Assembly (NCBI GenBank): GCA_907164885.2
Contig: OU015499.1
Location: forward strand, 147,438,118 to 147,502,117
DNA: 64,000 nt
Direction: 5' to 3'
DNA from: Dolomedes plantarius
Lineage: Eukaryota; Arthropoda; Arachnida; Araneae; Dolomedidae
The notes under the pieces are model-generated. The model was not told where the DNA came from and searched no databases. It worked only from the letters and a program-made list of their open reading frames with translations. This document shows positions 1-10,525 of this stretch, in pieces (the stretch's first letter is position 1; every line of letters starts with the position of its first letter). A program made the translations under genes and the position numbers.

Positions 1-319
1 TTTAGCTTTTCGTTCACGTCCCGGCCGATAGAGGGTGCACCAGTCTACAAAACAAAATTAACTGAAAACGAATTCAATACTGCTTAAAGATGGCTGAAAG
101 TATTCAAAGAATGCATTGTCATCGTGTTCCGAGCTATTCTGAAAGTTTCAAATGTCTAGCTAGTCGGGAAGTGAGTTAAAAATCGATTGCAAGATTTGTA
201 CTGGACACAGAAACAAACAAATAAGAAAGCGAGTTAATAAAAGCATGGTAAAAATTAGGCAGAATTAAAGTTTAGAAGACAAATCAGTGTTATGGGATGA
301 CTTGCGCAATATCATTAAA

Positions 320-716
320 CTAGCCGGGCTTCGCCTAGCTACTTCGGGCCCCACAAAAGAAAAAAAAGCCTCCAAATGTATTAAATTCAAGTGAATAAAT
401 TCCTTTCAATTTTCATTCCCGTCGCTGCCGACAGATGGCAGCACCACTGCAACAGATGATTTGGTTTCTCAGCAGTGAGTGATTTTAGAATGAAAATATC
501 TCTAAAACTATTGAATTAACAGAATAAGAGTACGCAGAAAAAATTATCAGTTTTCGAAGCTCTTTACAAATATGTAACATTTATGTACTTTCATGAGAAC
601 AAAAATTACACCGTTTCCTGTATATTTGTCGGCCATTTTTTTTTCGAGGATTAGCCCGCCCGGATGAGTTACTCACGTGATCTCTCGACTTCCACTTGTC
701 TCTTTATTAGTATAGA
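320..716 (-). mobile_element. Non-autonomous Helitron, 397 bp
   Basis: Read on the minus strand, the element starts with TCTATACTAATAAAG and ends with a GC-rich tail closing in CTAG. The flanking bases are A before TC and T after CTAG, the expected Helitron target. It has no TIR and no coding sequence. Boundaries come from the termini only. It would be moved by a Rep/helicase supplied in trans. Confidence 0.6.
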
Positions 717-984
717 TGGAGGGCTGCTCATTTTCGTACGAAAAATGCACGATTGCGAGGATCACTGAACATTCCCTCGCACTGATTCATTTAATTGAAT
801 TGCGGGAGTTGATTGTTATGCAGACAAAAAAAACGGGATTTTTATTTTTAATTTAGTTAAGTTTAATTTATAACTCAGAAAATAAAAACCTTTCTCTCGA
901 CGGAAAAAAGTTGCTGGAATGAATAATTACTTTAAAAGGAAATCGCATTCAAAAGCCTGTCCGATTCAATTGTTTCTTTAAGTA

Positions 985-1080
985 CAGTGAAACCCCTTAA
1001 AACGGCCACTTTTTTTTTTCCGAAACCATTACTGGCCGCCGTAGAGAAATCTCAGTAAAATTCGATGACCTTTAATCGAA
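985..1080 (+). mobile_element. One end of a Tigger-type MITE (fragment)
   Basis: The end CAGTGAAACCCCTTAAAAC followed by GGCCACT resembles Tigger/pogo termini. A related end (CACTG preceded by AGTGGCCGGC) lies reversed near 6300-6332. No partner end is seen locally, so this is a fragment or a solo end. Confidence 0.35.
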
Positions 1081-1929
1081 GAAAGAATGAAAAATAGAAA
1101 AGCTGTTCTTTACTCCAGCCTCATTAGTGTCTCGAATACAGATCACAAGCTCACACTTTACGAGTAAGATCGATTAATGAATGTCCTCTGTACATGGATG
1201 TGTTTGTCTTTGGATACGATGCTAAATCGATGGCAGAAATTTGATACTTTGCTATGATCTTTTCGGAAATTTTTATTTAACCCTTCAGCGGGCGCGCGTG
1301 GCACAAAGTGTAACTTCTCTTTCGACCTTGATTATTCCCTTTTGTAATCAGCTTTTTCTTTTGAAATTGAAAATAACAATTTTGAGTTTTATGACAAGAT
1401 ATAAAATGTTGATAATATTGAGATATACAGTAACCACCGCTTATAGTGATCAGTGGTTATAAGAATCAACCGGTTATAAGAATCAATATCGCGAAAACAA
1501 ATGTATTATTTCCATGTTAAAATTTTCGCATTAAAGAATCAATCCACCGGTTTTAAGAATCAGTTTACACTCTTCGCTTTCCTTTCATTTTTCAAAAAAA
1601 AGCCACTTAAACCCTCAAAAGGCACGAAGTTCTTTCTTTCTTTTTTTTTAAAAGAAAGATTGATAAGATGGGATGGAATATAGTTGTAAAATTCATTCCT
1701 TTCTTTGTTAGACATAATATAATAGTTTCCCCTTAAACGCTTTAGCACAACATTGTCCTATTAGCTTGACCCAGGGGCATCTTTACCAGCCCGGGTCCGA
1801 TTTCACTTTTCTCCACAGACAAACAAAAATAGGGACTCTTTTTTCCCACCTCCCACATCCTGGTCGCGGCTTCCTGGACCCTGAAACACATAAATCTTCA
1901 GCGAAGTGTCCACTATCACTTAAGCAAAC

Positions 1930-2022
1930 ATGACATTAGTAGATTCAGCACGTTATGAAATCGTGAAACGTAAGCTAGAAGGTGTAGCTTCGTCTGAGAC
2001 TATTAGTATTGAAAGAGGTATA
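1930..2022 (+). pseudogene. Relic of pogo/Tigger transposase N-terminus
   Basis: About 31 codons from ATG (MTLVDSARYEIVKRKLEG...) read like the start of a CENP-B/psq-type helix-turn-helix used by pogo-like transposases for TIR binding. The frame is then lost. The same stretch survives, diverged, on the opposite strand in the second MITE (about 40865-40955), so it was present in the common progenitor. It is not a functional gene. Confidence 0.45.
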
Positions 2023-2286
2023 AACAGCCTCCTGCAAACTTCCTTACGTTAAACTACCATAGAAAACTTTTTCTTGCTCCCTTCCTGTAGTTTAAATGTT
2101 AAAACTGTTTAGCAGGTATGTTGTAACAAATGTTGCATTTTTTCTTCTCTTACTATAATCATGTGTATCTACTTATAAGTCTTAGAAATTAAGTTGTATT
2201 TTTAAAATTATAAAAAATAATTTTAATAAAAGCTAATTAACGTAAATTAAAGAGTATTTTAAGGTAAATTATCTCATATATGTATA

Positions 2287-2288
2287 TA

Positions 2289-2328
<40 letters not shown>

Positions 2329-2345
2329 TGTCTGTCTGTCTGTCT
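2287..2345. repeat. TG then TCTG microsatellite
   Basis: About 19 TG units are followed by about 5 TCTG units inside MITE copy 1. The array is almost absent in the other MITE copy, so it expanded after they separated. Confidence 0.9.
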
Positions 2346-2757
2346 AAAACCCTAAATTTCGGCTATAAGAATCAACCGCTTATAAGAATCAAAAACAGTA
2401 TTAACAAACGTGATTCTTATAAGCGGAAATCACTGTATTTATAATTAAAGGCCACAGAAGACAGATACAATCGCCTTATTTCGAAAGTGTCCGGTTTAAT
2501 GCATCTAAGGACAACTCGCGAATGGATTCCTGTTATGTCCAAAAACCTAAAAAACAACAAGATTGTCCATCTTCGTGATATGGGGGATACCGTGTCATAG
2601 CTGCACATTGGATCGACTCCACCAACTCCCGCTTTTATCGTATTGTAATCCACTATAATCGCTGGTTTACCACGGTGAAATCACGACTAAGAATGAATGG
2701 AGAGGAATACGAGGGTCAGAAAATCAGAACTGCATTAGAAAGTGTGTAGCTATAAAT

Positions 2758-3248
2758 CAGGGGTTTCCAACTTACAAGTGTCCAAGGGCCGTATTCGAAA
2801 ACACCTGTCTAGTGGCGGGCCGCAATTTAATCAGGACCATACCCAGGACTTTTTTTCTTGAGGGAGGGGGATTTGGAGGATTTGTGTATAGTATGTACTA
2901 TGAAATTTTTAAAAATTCGAGGATGAACCTCCAACAACGACCTTGATTATAACTGGCCAACTTTCGTTAAATTACACAGACACACACAAAAAAGTCAAAT
3001 AAGAAGTGGGTATTTAAATAAGAAGGGGGGGGGGTATGAAATAGAACATGAGTGGACACCCTACTTTACATGGAATTTGAGGAAAATCAATCTTTTTTGT
3101 AAATGAACAGCATTTGAAAACAATATAGATTTTTACAAAAACATTTTCGTTAACTAAGAATATCTAAATTGATGCTGCAAATTATTTTCCTAGAAGTCTT
3201 CGCGGGTTGCAAAAAAAGGCACCGCGGGCCGCCAGTTGGAAATCCCTG
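2758..3248. mobile_element. hAT MITE, 491 bp, perfect 8-bp TSD
   Basis: Ends are CAGGGGTTTCCAACTT and, reversed, CAGGGATTTCCAACTGG. The 8-bp duplication ctataaat is perfect at 2750-2757 and 3249-3256. GGGCCGC subterminal motifs are typical of short hAT derivatives. It has no coding capacity. The ORF across its right half is a shadow. Confidence 0.85.
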
Positions 3249-3654
3249 CTATAAATGCAAACTGCTTAGAACATTCAAACCTTACATGCAAAAACCAACC
3301 ATTCAAAGTAGCGAAAATGTTGCACTTTGTACACGGGCGCGCCCTCTAAATGGTCAATTTAATAACTAAATTACCACTGTATTCAGATTTTTTTAACGAT
3401 AAATCCTGCCATAGACCTGCGTCTGTGTAATTTGGGTTCATTTAAAACTGAGATTGCTAAAATAACTCGTCATATTCAGAATCTTGTTCGTCGCAATACT
3501 GAATCCATTTAGTGTAAACGAAAGAGATACCAAGTGACGTGTTTTTACGTGTGTGTGTGATGATCCAATTACTGAGATAAGTTTGCTTCCAGACAAATCT
3601 CTCCTCTTCCTTGCTGATTCGAAATAGTGTTCTCTCCAGGAAAATACCTTACAC

Positions 3655-4145
3655 CAGCGGTTCCCAATTGGTGGGTTGCGGAAGGGTTACAAGTCGGTCG
3701 CGAGTCGATCCTAAAACTATTAAAATGGTCTTTGTGTACTTTTATAATTGTAGTTTTTATCATCACCTAGATACTCCATTTAGTGATACCAAGTGATTAT
3801 TATTTAGTGATACCTAGGTACTCCATTTAGTGATACACATGTTAGTGAGTATGAAACCACTTGTTGCATATACTGCAAACATATATCTATTGTTAAATAA
3901 ATAACTGTTTTGCTACAAAGTGCTTATATTTTGTCAACCGTTTTCAAATCAGAACACAAATTGCTTATTCAATCTGTATCTTCAAAAAAGTATATATATA
4001 TATATATATTTGATGGTAAATTATATATACATAAGGAAGGGATACGATACAAATAAGGTTTTTACTCCATCATGGACCGATGGACCGTGGAGGTATTTCG
4101 ATATGGAAAGGTGGGTCGCCAGCTGAAAAAGGTTGGGAACCACTG
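3655..4145. mobile_element. hAT MITE, 491 bp, perfect 8-bp TSD
   Basis: Ends are CAGCGGTTCCCAATTGG and, reversed, CAGTGGTTCCCAACCTT. The 8-bp duplication ccttacac is perfect at 3647-3654 and 4146-4153. It has subterminal ggtcg motifs and a short TA run near 3990. It is a different family from the MITE 400 bp to its left, despite the equal length. Confidence 0.85.
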
Positions 4146-4153
4146 CCTTACAC

Positions 4154-5092
4154 AATAAAACTTTGCCTCACTCTTCATAAAAAAATCATGCACTATTAAG
4201 TCTTCATAAAAGACTTACTGTTTTTATTTTTATTTTTAAATAATTCATTATAATAATTGTTTCATTTTATTCATCATATTGTTTGTAATTTGAATTTTAG
4301 TTATGTTTCTGGTCAATAGATGGCATCACTATGTAACTTTTTTTTAATTTCAAGCAAAAATATCTTTTTTTTTTTAAATTTTTAATTCTGTTGTTGCACA
4401 TTCGATTCTGAGTAATGGCAAGAAAATGGCTGAGAAATGTTTAATCTGTTGTGGTGTATATTCTATTCTGAGCAATGTCGTGTAAGAATTCAAAAATCGC
4501 TTTGTTGGATTCGATTCCGTTTATTCTTTTCTTGTTAAAGATTCCGTGCAGATTATTGTTCAAGCTCTTGACATTTTGAAGTCAATTTTGTGAAACCTGA
4601 TTCCGAAGGGTTATTCAGTGTGTCACGAATTCAACAGTTATGTGTTAAACAGAAATCCATTATTAAATACATTTTAAGGATACATGCATGGAACTAAATT
4701 TTTTAGTGTTGACTTATTATTCAAGTATTATTCAGATGATGTTAAAGGTTAGCCATTCCAGTATTACCTTTAAGAAGTAAGAAGATTGATTAGTTGCACT
4801 TAAACAAGAACATTAAATATTTTTTGTTAATGCATTCTTATACAGTCCACTAAGATATAAAATTATATTAATAAAATAACTGAACCCACATATACATATA
4901 TCTTCAAAAATCAGTTTTAAAACATGACATTCCCGATTTTTTTTTAAAATAATATATAGTGTTAGGTGTGTATTCGTGTATTAACTACTTATTTTCGATT
5001 TAGTAGAATGTGTAAATATTTCTATTCCAACACATGGATTTGAATTCCTCCATGTTCTTATCTTTCATATACGGCTCTTAAATTTCTAATAG
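4154..5092. other. No gene seen
   Basis: AT-rich sequence with poly-T runs and no supported ORF, RNA or complete repeat. Confidence 0.5.
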
Positions 5093-5521
5093 TGTTAGGA
5101 AGCGTACTCACATTTCGAATTTGGCGCTGCGCGCTGTTTGGCGACGGGGGACCGCGCCAATGCCGGTTGGCGGGCAGATCTTGTCTCGGAAGCAGAAGCG
5201 AAAGTCGCAGCGGACGGAGGTGTTCGAACGCACGTAAGCGAACACAACAACATAAAGAACCACCTGTGAGTACGTTATCCCTCAGTAAATATCCCTCTCT
5301 CCATCTTGTAAAATATTATATGAAATCAAAATTTATTAATTGATGTTTTTTATAATGTTCATTGTAACCAAATAAAGTGCTTTCGTTTTATATGTATCTG
5401 ATGCTTCGCCTGCCTTATTTAGCACGTGGCTTGAATATAAATCTAAATTTAACTATACAAATTAGAATTGATAACTAGGATAATTTGATAATTATTTATA
5501 TGTTCAGGAAGCGTTGTATCA
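5093..5521 (+). repeat. Possible solo LTR
   Basis: The segment opens TGTTAGGAAGCG, contains AATAAA at about 5370 followed by a short T-rich stretch, and can be read to end ...GTATCA, flanked by ATAG on both sides (5089-5092, 5522-5525). A GC-rich patch at 5110-5240 is unlike its surroundings. The 4-bp repeat could be chance and no second LTR is present, so this is a weak call. Confidence 0.3.
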
Positions 5522-5827
5522 ATAGCAATGGATAAACTACACGGCTGAGTTAACTGGAGTAAAATTTGACGAAATAAGCTTCTAATACACATAATAAGGT
5601 GTATTGATGGCAAGCGAATAAGAACTTGATTTCATTAAAATGAAAAAAAAGTAAGTATTCCCGAATAAAACTTCTCTTTCCGTTAAACTGGCTGATACAA
5701 AATTACCCATGTTAAAATTCAATAAATATTTTATAAAATTATTTATACATATGTCGATCGTACATTTAAATTATATTCTAACGTTTCACCTTTTTTGGGG
5801 GATGTCAAATTAAATTTATTGACTCAC

Positions 5828-5884
5828 CAAAAGCGCCAATCAGTAGACAGGTAAAGAGAATAACGTACACAGCCTTCATGCTTC
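5828..5884 (-). CDS. Signal-peptide exon of a secreted peptide gene (partial)
   Basis: On the minus strand, TTTTATTTTCTTTCAG (acceptor) precedes GAAGC and an ATG whose start base is 5879. Seventeen codons plus one base follow, giving a short charged start (MKAV) then a strongly hydrophobic core (about VYVILFTCLLIGAF), then the donor GTGAGT (phase 1). This is the architecture of a secretory signal peptide encoded by its own exon, as in many small secreted arthropod peptides. No downstream exon could be recognised between 1 and 5800, so the mature product is unknown. It could be an antimicrobial, venom, cuticle or silk-gland peptide; I do not choose. A candidate 5' leader exon lies at 10111-10196. 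Confidence 0.5.
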
Positions 5885-6014
5885 CTGAAAGAAAATAAAA
5901 CACATTTGGCTCGCAAGATAAAACTGTTATATTTATATGCACATGTACAAGAGTTGATGGAGTATATAGATGTGCATGCATGTACGTACACACACAGGGA
6001 AACTGTAGGGCAGC

Positions 6015-6172
6015 GGCCAGGATGATGGTCGAATGGCTAGGGCGCTGGCATTCGGTTCAGATCCTGTGGGTTCGAGTCCCAGTGTTGGCATGGACGTTTG
6101 TAGACGTTCGGAATTGGCTTTAAACTGTAGCTCTCGTGTAGCAAAAAGTTAACCGTAGCGAACCAAACCTCT
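6015..6172 (+). repeat. tRNA-derived SINE (family 1)
   Basis: A box-like TGGTCGAATGG and an exact B box GGTTCGAGTCC (about 6026-6085) are spaced as in a Pol III tRNA promoter. The 8-bp repeat agggcagc flanks the unit (6007-6014, 6173-6180). It sits in a Tigger-type MITE remnant (about 5996-6332, ending ...CATTTCACTG) that abuts a CA/TA microsatellite. Confidence 0.6.
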
Positions 6173-6329
6173 AGGGCAGCCAGTAATGATCCCGAAATAA
6201 AGTGGCCGTTTTCAGGTGTAACCGTGGAAAATCTATTGTTTCCATAACATTAGCTTCCATGGAGTCTTTAATCAGTTCTGAACAAAACAGAGCCATTTTA
6301 AAGAGTGGCCGGCTATAGACATTTCACTG

Positions 6330-6409
<80 letters not shown>

Positions 6410-7625
6410 CACTCAAGAGCCAAAACATTATGTCCACCCCTACATTTTGCAATGAATTCGCCTGGATGACGTGGAAGGCACGTAATCAGGTGGAAGTGGT
6501 ATTTAACTGCTGCTGAAGAGTCTGAAGAATCATTCTTTCACTTACTTCTGTGTGTGATGGGAAAGGCTGCGGATCTAAGCGACTTTGATAGAGGGCAGAT
6601 TGTAATGGCTCGAAGGCTCGGAACAAGTATTTCCGAAACTGCACGACTCGTGGGTTGTTCGCGACCTACAGTTGTTAGTACTTATGCAAAGTGGATGAAT
6701 AACGGTGAAACCAGCTGTAGACGACATGGTGTTGGACGTCCACACGCTATCAAAGAAAAAGGTCGTCGGAGACTGTCTCGCATGGTGAAGCAAAACCGGA
6801 GCCAGACAGTGGCTCAGCTGACAGCCCAATACAATGCAGGGCCAAGTAGAATAGTATCGCAGCACACTGTTCAGCGGACACTGTTGGATATGGGGCTACA
6901 CAACAAACGTCCCACTCGTGTGCCTTTGCTGACCAAGCGTCATCGCCTACTGCGCTTGCGCTGGGCCCGGGAACATCGTGACTGCTCCATGGATCAGTGG
7001 GAGAGAGTTGCCTGGTCAGAGGAATCACGGTTTGTCATTCATCACGCCGATGGCCGTGTCAGGATACGCCGTCTTCCAGGCGAACTGTTGCTCCCTCCAT
7101 GTACAGTAGGTCATACACAGGCCGGTGGTGGCGGTATTATGCTTTGGGGGACGTTCTCTTGGGCGTCTCTGGGACCCGTGGTTGTGGTAGAGCAGACCAT
7201 GAATGCAACAGGGTATCTGAACATCATTGCGGACCAGTTGCACCCTTACATGGCGTCTGTTTTTCCAGCTGGAAATGGAATGTTCCAATAGGACAACGCC
7301 CCGTGTCACAAGGCTAAAATTGTGTTGGAGTGGTTCCAGGAACATGATGCTGAATTCCAGTTAATGTCGTGGTCGCCTAACTCACCGGATCTCAATCCGA
7401 TAGAACACATTTGGGATGTCATGGGACGGCAGCTCAGAGTTCAAAGACCACCAATTCGCAATATCTCGGATTTGCGTGACCGTTGCTTAAACATCTGGTA
7501 CAATCTGTCTCCGGCCATCTACCAAGGACTTGTGGCATCCATGCCAAGGCGGGTTGAAGGTGTGTTGCGCGCCAAAGGTGGGCCAACTCGTTATTGACAG
7601 GTGGTCATAATGTTTTGGCTCTTGA

Positions 7626-7628
<3 letters not shown>
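6410..7628 (+). mobile_element. Tc1-type transposon, complete but inactivated
   Basis: TIRs CACTCAAGAGCCAAAACATT (left, and right reversed) are followed by ATG and CCACC with one differing base. TA duplications lie at 6408-6409 and 7629-7630. It inserted into a (TA)n microsatellite, which continues on both sides. Length is 1219 bp with a single transposase gene, the normal Tc1 layout. Confidence 0.9.
6554..7597 (+). pseudogene. Tc1-like transposase with one in-frame stop
   Basis: A 347-codon frame broken only by TAG at 7289-7291. The N-terminal two-HTH region covers about residues 1-115 ([27 protein letters not shown]). Catalytic segments are [18 protein letters not shown] and SPDLNPIEHIWD. 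In this family the first reads WSDESRF and the second FQQDN, so the TAG replaces the glutamine just before the second catalytic Asp, and the expected first Asp looks like Glu. Frame is otherwise open to RYz-type C-terminus. Either change should abolish DD34E catalysis. The break is recent: no frameshifts are seen. Confidence 0.9.

Positions 7629-7710
<82 letters not shown>
7629..7710. repeat. (TA)n microsatellite
   Basis: About 40 TA units, the right half of the array split by the Tc1 element. The left half occupies about 6348-6409 and begins with CA units. Confidence 0.95.
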
Positions 7711-7711
<1 letters not shown>

Positions 7712-7880
7712 TAGCTGAATACCCGTGATTGGCTAAGGAGTACATTCAAATTAAATACAACGGCCAATATATGCAATATTGCCAAATGTATAAAAAAATA
7801 TATGTATATGTATAAAAATCGTAACGGATATTTTTACAGACAAAATAATGCAGAAGAAAATATTCAAATTAAATACAACG
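7711..7880 (-). mobile_element. Helitron 3' end plus 116-bp tandem duplication
   Basis: ACTAGCTGAATACCCGTG is, on the minus strand, a Helitron-type 3' tail ending CTAG before T. Within it attcaaattaaatacaacg occurs at 7745-7763 and again at 7861-7879, giving a 116-bp tandem duplication just before the SINE. The 5' end of the Helitron was not located. Confidence 0.4.
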
Positions 7881-7884
7881 ATCA

Positions 7885-8132
7885 GGGTTTGTGGTGGCCC
7901 TGTGGTACAGCTCGCTGGTTTTCGGTGCTGAGGGTGCTCGGGTCGAATCCCGGCGTTGCGCCACGAAAAATGTCTCCGTTTGTGTCGTCCCTTCATAGGG
8001 TGTAATGCTGTCCGCCTATATGGTGCCCACATTACTTCGGGATATAAGTCGATAGTATGTAACCCCCGGAAATAGTAACCCCTCCCCCCCCCTCTCTCTT
8101 TCCTTTTCACATATTTTGGAGAGCAAAAAAAA
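7885..8132 (+). repeat. tRNA-derived SINE (family 2), A-tailed
   Basis: The head TGGTGGCCCTGTGG (A box) and GGGTCGAATCC (B box) lie at about 7890-7950. A conserved body (cgtcccttcatagggtgtaat, tccgcctatatggtgccc) and an A9 tail follow. attggctaag occurs at 7728-7737 and again directly after the tail (8133-8142), suggesting the target repeat. A second, inverted copy at 16222-16458 shares the first ~150 bp, then diverges after ggtgccc, so two subfamilies exist. Confidence 0.7.
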
Positions 8133-8142
8133 ATTGGCTAAG

Positions 8143-8886
8143 TAATTTATAAGAATGCGTGGTTTCTATGAGAGCCACATATTTTTTGCAATCATAAATT
8201 AAACCACAAACAATTTTTATAGGAATTAAGACAATTCGAAAATTTATGTTGGTGTACTTTAACATGAGAAAATTAGTTCAAACTGTGATGTGAAAAAAAA
8301 AAAAACTCTGTCTCCCCCCTTTGCTGGAAAGCAACCGATGGAAAAATCTATTTTCAATAGGTGATAAAAGGCCAAATATGGCAATCCACATTTTGTAGCG
8401 GCGGCGAGTTACTTGCTTTGCGGGTTTAAATTGTTCGCTGTAGTATATCTAGTATTGGCTTGTCCCGAATATAGTCTCAACCAGTGGATTCTTCTTTAAA
8501 ACCTGTTAAATATGTCAAAGAAAGTGGAGCTCAGCTCTTTTATACCCAAAAAATGGCGAATAAAAATTTGGTTTTGTAGATTTCCTCATGGGGTGACGTC
8601 ATATGACGTAAGTCAAATGCATGATCTTTGAATTATCTGTCCTTGAAGAAAAACTTCGGAACATACTTCGTATAGAATATGAAATGAGAATTTCCTGATA
8701 ACACCAACTGACGTAATCTGCTGTTAAATATTGTTTATTCGACATGTCGAGGAAAAGTATTAGGTAAAAAGCAAATCTGTTCTTTAAAAAACTTTCGCAC
8801 ATCACTTGTTATAGGGCAGTGTCTCGCAGCATGTCACATCTCAACTCTTGCAGATTTTACTTCTTGTTTGGCGAGGAGTGGCGAAA
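8143..8886. other. No gene seen
   Basis: Non-coding AT-rich sequence. It contains ttgcag at about 8850-8855, a possible splice acceptor just upstream of the exon at 8903. Confidence 0.4.
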
Positions 8887-8902
8887 CATTGCATAATTTA
8901 AC

Positions 8903-9101
8903 ATGGCGTTCAATGAGCATTCTTACAGCTTGTTGAATAAAATGCTCTCAGATTACGCAAAGTCTTTAGATACGGTATCTAAACAAAGGTATATCACTAA
9001 ATTAAACATTCAGGTACAGCCCGGAAAGGTTTATTCAGTATGTGACCCGTATTTATTGACAGAGGAAGACTGGAGTTACGATACAAGACGCTGGCCTGAA
9101 G
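8903..9101 (+). CDS. N-terminal exon resembling YqaJ/SWIM-type uncharacterised proteins
   Basis: The ATG at 8903 opens a frame with balanced composition: MAFNEHSYSLLNKMLSDYA..., then VCDPYLLTEEDW and RRWPEVTYPYIYTYL. The order DPY-x-L...W...WP-x-V/I-x-Y/F-x-I-Y-x-YL recalls the N-termini of animal proteins that carry a SWIM zinc finger and a YqaJ-like exonuclease domain, many of them transposon-linked. No downstream YqaJ domain is visible. The frame turns to low-complexity IIIII at 9135 and stops at 9178. A weak donor (GAA|GTAACT, about 9101) could end the exon. It could equally be a 3'-truncated pseudogene. Family link is from memory of motif order only. Confidence 0.35.
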
Positions 9102-9179
9102 TAACTTATCCTTATATCTATACATATCTCAACATAATAATAATAATTTTCAATGAAAGAATGATTATATTCTCTTAAA

Positions 9180-10110
9180 CCTTGCGAAATATGGAAAAGA
9201 AAAGTGTTAAAATGCATGTTACATACAACTAATTTGAGGAATTTTATAAATAAACTTAAATTATTTAACTCAAAATGAAGGTATCGTCCAAAAACACATG
9301 CAAACGCATAGGAACGGCTTCTGTTTTCTGCCACCCGATAATCACGTGATCTATAGTAGACGAAAACTGACGTAGCCAGTGACGTTGCGACGTTTCGCCT
9401 TATTCAGTTAGCAACTTTGAACGGTTTACAGGGATGTTAAAATTTCCTGTAATAAACTTAACTGACTGAAAATTAAAACTTCCTTAGAATGTTACAAAAT
9501 TTGTTGTTATGGGCGGTTACATCATTATAATGTTTTCTCCAACTTAAAAGCAGTAAATCATTTTAAGCTAAATATATACGTTATGTTAGATGCTAATAAA
9601 AACTCAATTTCCTCTTAAACAAATTTCATTGGGAATTGAGATAACGGTTTTTCACCTCATTTATTCTAAAGAAATAAGTATTCAGATAACTGTATAAAAA
9701 TAACAGTTTAACTGTTACGATTCCATGGTTACGATTGAGATTGTGTTATAAGTATTTTAAGTTGCTGAATGGCAATACGCTCGAACGGTGTGGAATGTTT
9801 TTTTTTTTTGGTACTTTGCTACGAGTTATATTTTGCTTTGTTCATGTCAACAGCATTACGGATAACTGTAAAGATATACGTTTTAAATAAATATTTGTCT
9901 CTAAAATGAGATTACGTTTACGTTTCAACATTAACTATGTTCTAATCTAGCTTTAGCCATTTAAATTTTCGTCCAGCATTTCGAGAGTATCCTTATTTTA
10001 TTGTAACATGGTCAGAAAATATCGTAATTTAAAAATAATACACGTTTAAAATAATTTTTATAGAGAAACATTATGCAAATAAGAAAAAAAGTTATGAAGA
10101 AAATATTTAC
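9180..10110. other. No gene seen
   Basis: AT-rich non-coding sequence. On the model of the minus-strand secreted-peptide gene it lies inside that gene's first intron. Confidence 0.4.
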
Positions 10111-10196
10111 CTCTATCGCCAGCAGAAATATCCAGTAAAAATACTTTTTCAGCTGCTAGTAACAATTGGGAACACACTCGCTTGATATTTGTACAG
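10111..10196 (-). other. Candidate 5' leader exon of the minus-strand secreted peptide gene
   Basis: On the minus strand, TATCTTTTTGCAG precedes the segment and GATAGAG|GTAAAT ends it, so it is flanked by acceptor- and donor-like signals. Joined to the acceptor before GAAGCATG at 5884, it makes a continuous leader into the signal-peptide exon across a 4.2-kb intron that holds the SINE and Tc1 insertions. One frame is open for 28 codons but has no ATG, so an untranslated exon is likelier. The linkage is inference. Confidence 0.3.
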
Positions 10197-10525
10197 CTGC
10201 AAAAAGATAGGAGAGATAGATAATATGGCTAGGACGAAGTAACACAGGTGGAAATTTTCCCGTACAGTCACATCATTTTACCCTGCGGATTAACAACAGT
10301 TGGAGGTCTCCATTTGCATTACAATGATAAGATTAAATACTTTGGGCCATATAAAAAACATAAAGAAAGGGCTTAAACTTCTGCGATTATAATGCACTGT
10401 ATCTTCACAAAATATTTGAAAACGTATTTTCGTAATTCGTAAAAAACTCAGAATTAATATAGTATAACACAAGTAACGTTTATAGCAAAGAACAGTCTGA
10501 ACATCTTTAACATGACGATAAGCAT

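Larger units (their letters stand above)
1438..2435 (+). mobile_element. Tigger/pogo-type MITE, copy 1 (998 bp)
   Basis: Terminal inverted repeats CAGTAACCACCGCTTATA and (reverse of the right end) CAGTGATTTCCGCTTATAAG are flanked by TA duplications at 1436-1437 and 2436-2437. Subterminal copies of ataagaatcaaccg repeat at both ends. An inverted relative lies at 40497-41453. Internally it keeps a short transposase N-terminal relic and a TG/TCTG microsatellite. It is an internal-deletion derivative of an autonomous pogo-like element. Confidence 0.75.

Noticed and set aside
5092..5343. 83-codon ORF in the GC-rich patch
   Set aside because: Composition is Arg/Ser-rich without motifs; the patch is better explained as part of a repeat, perhaps an LTR.
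6020..6090. tRNA gene candidate
   Set aside because: A and B boxes are present, but cloverleaf arms do not form and flanking repeats indicate a SINE.
6575..7345. Minus-strand and offset ORFs over the Tc1 element
   Set aside because: Shadow frames of the transposase; no family motifs.
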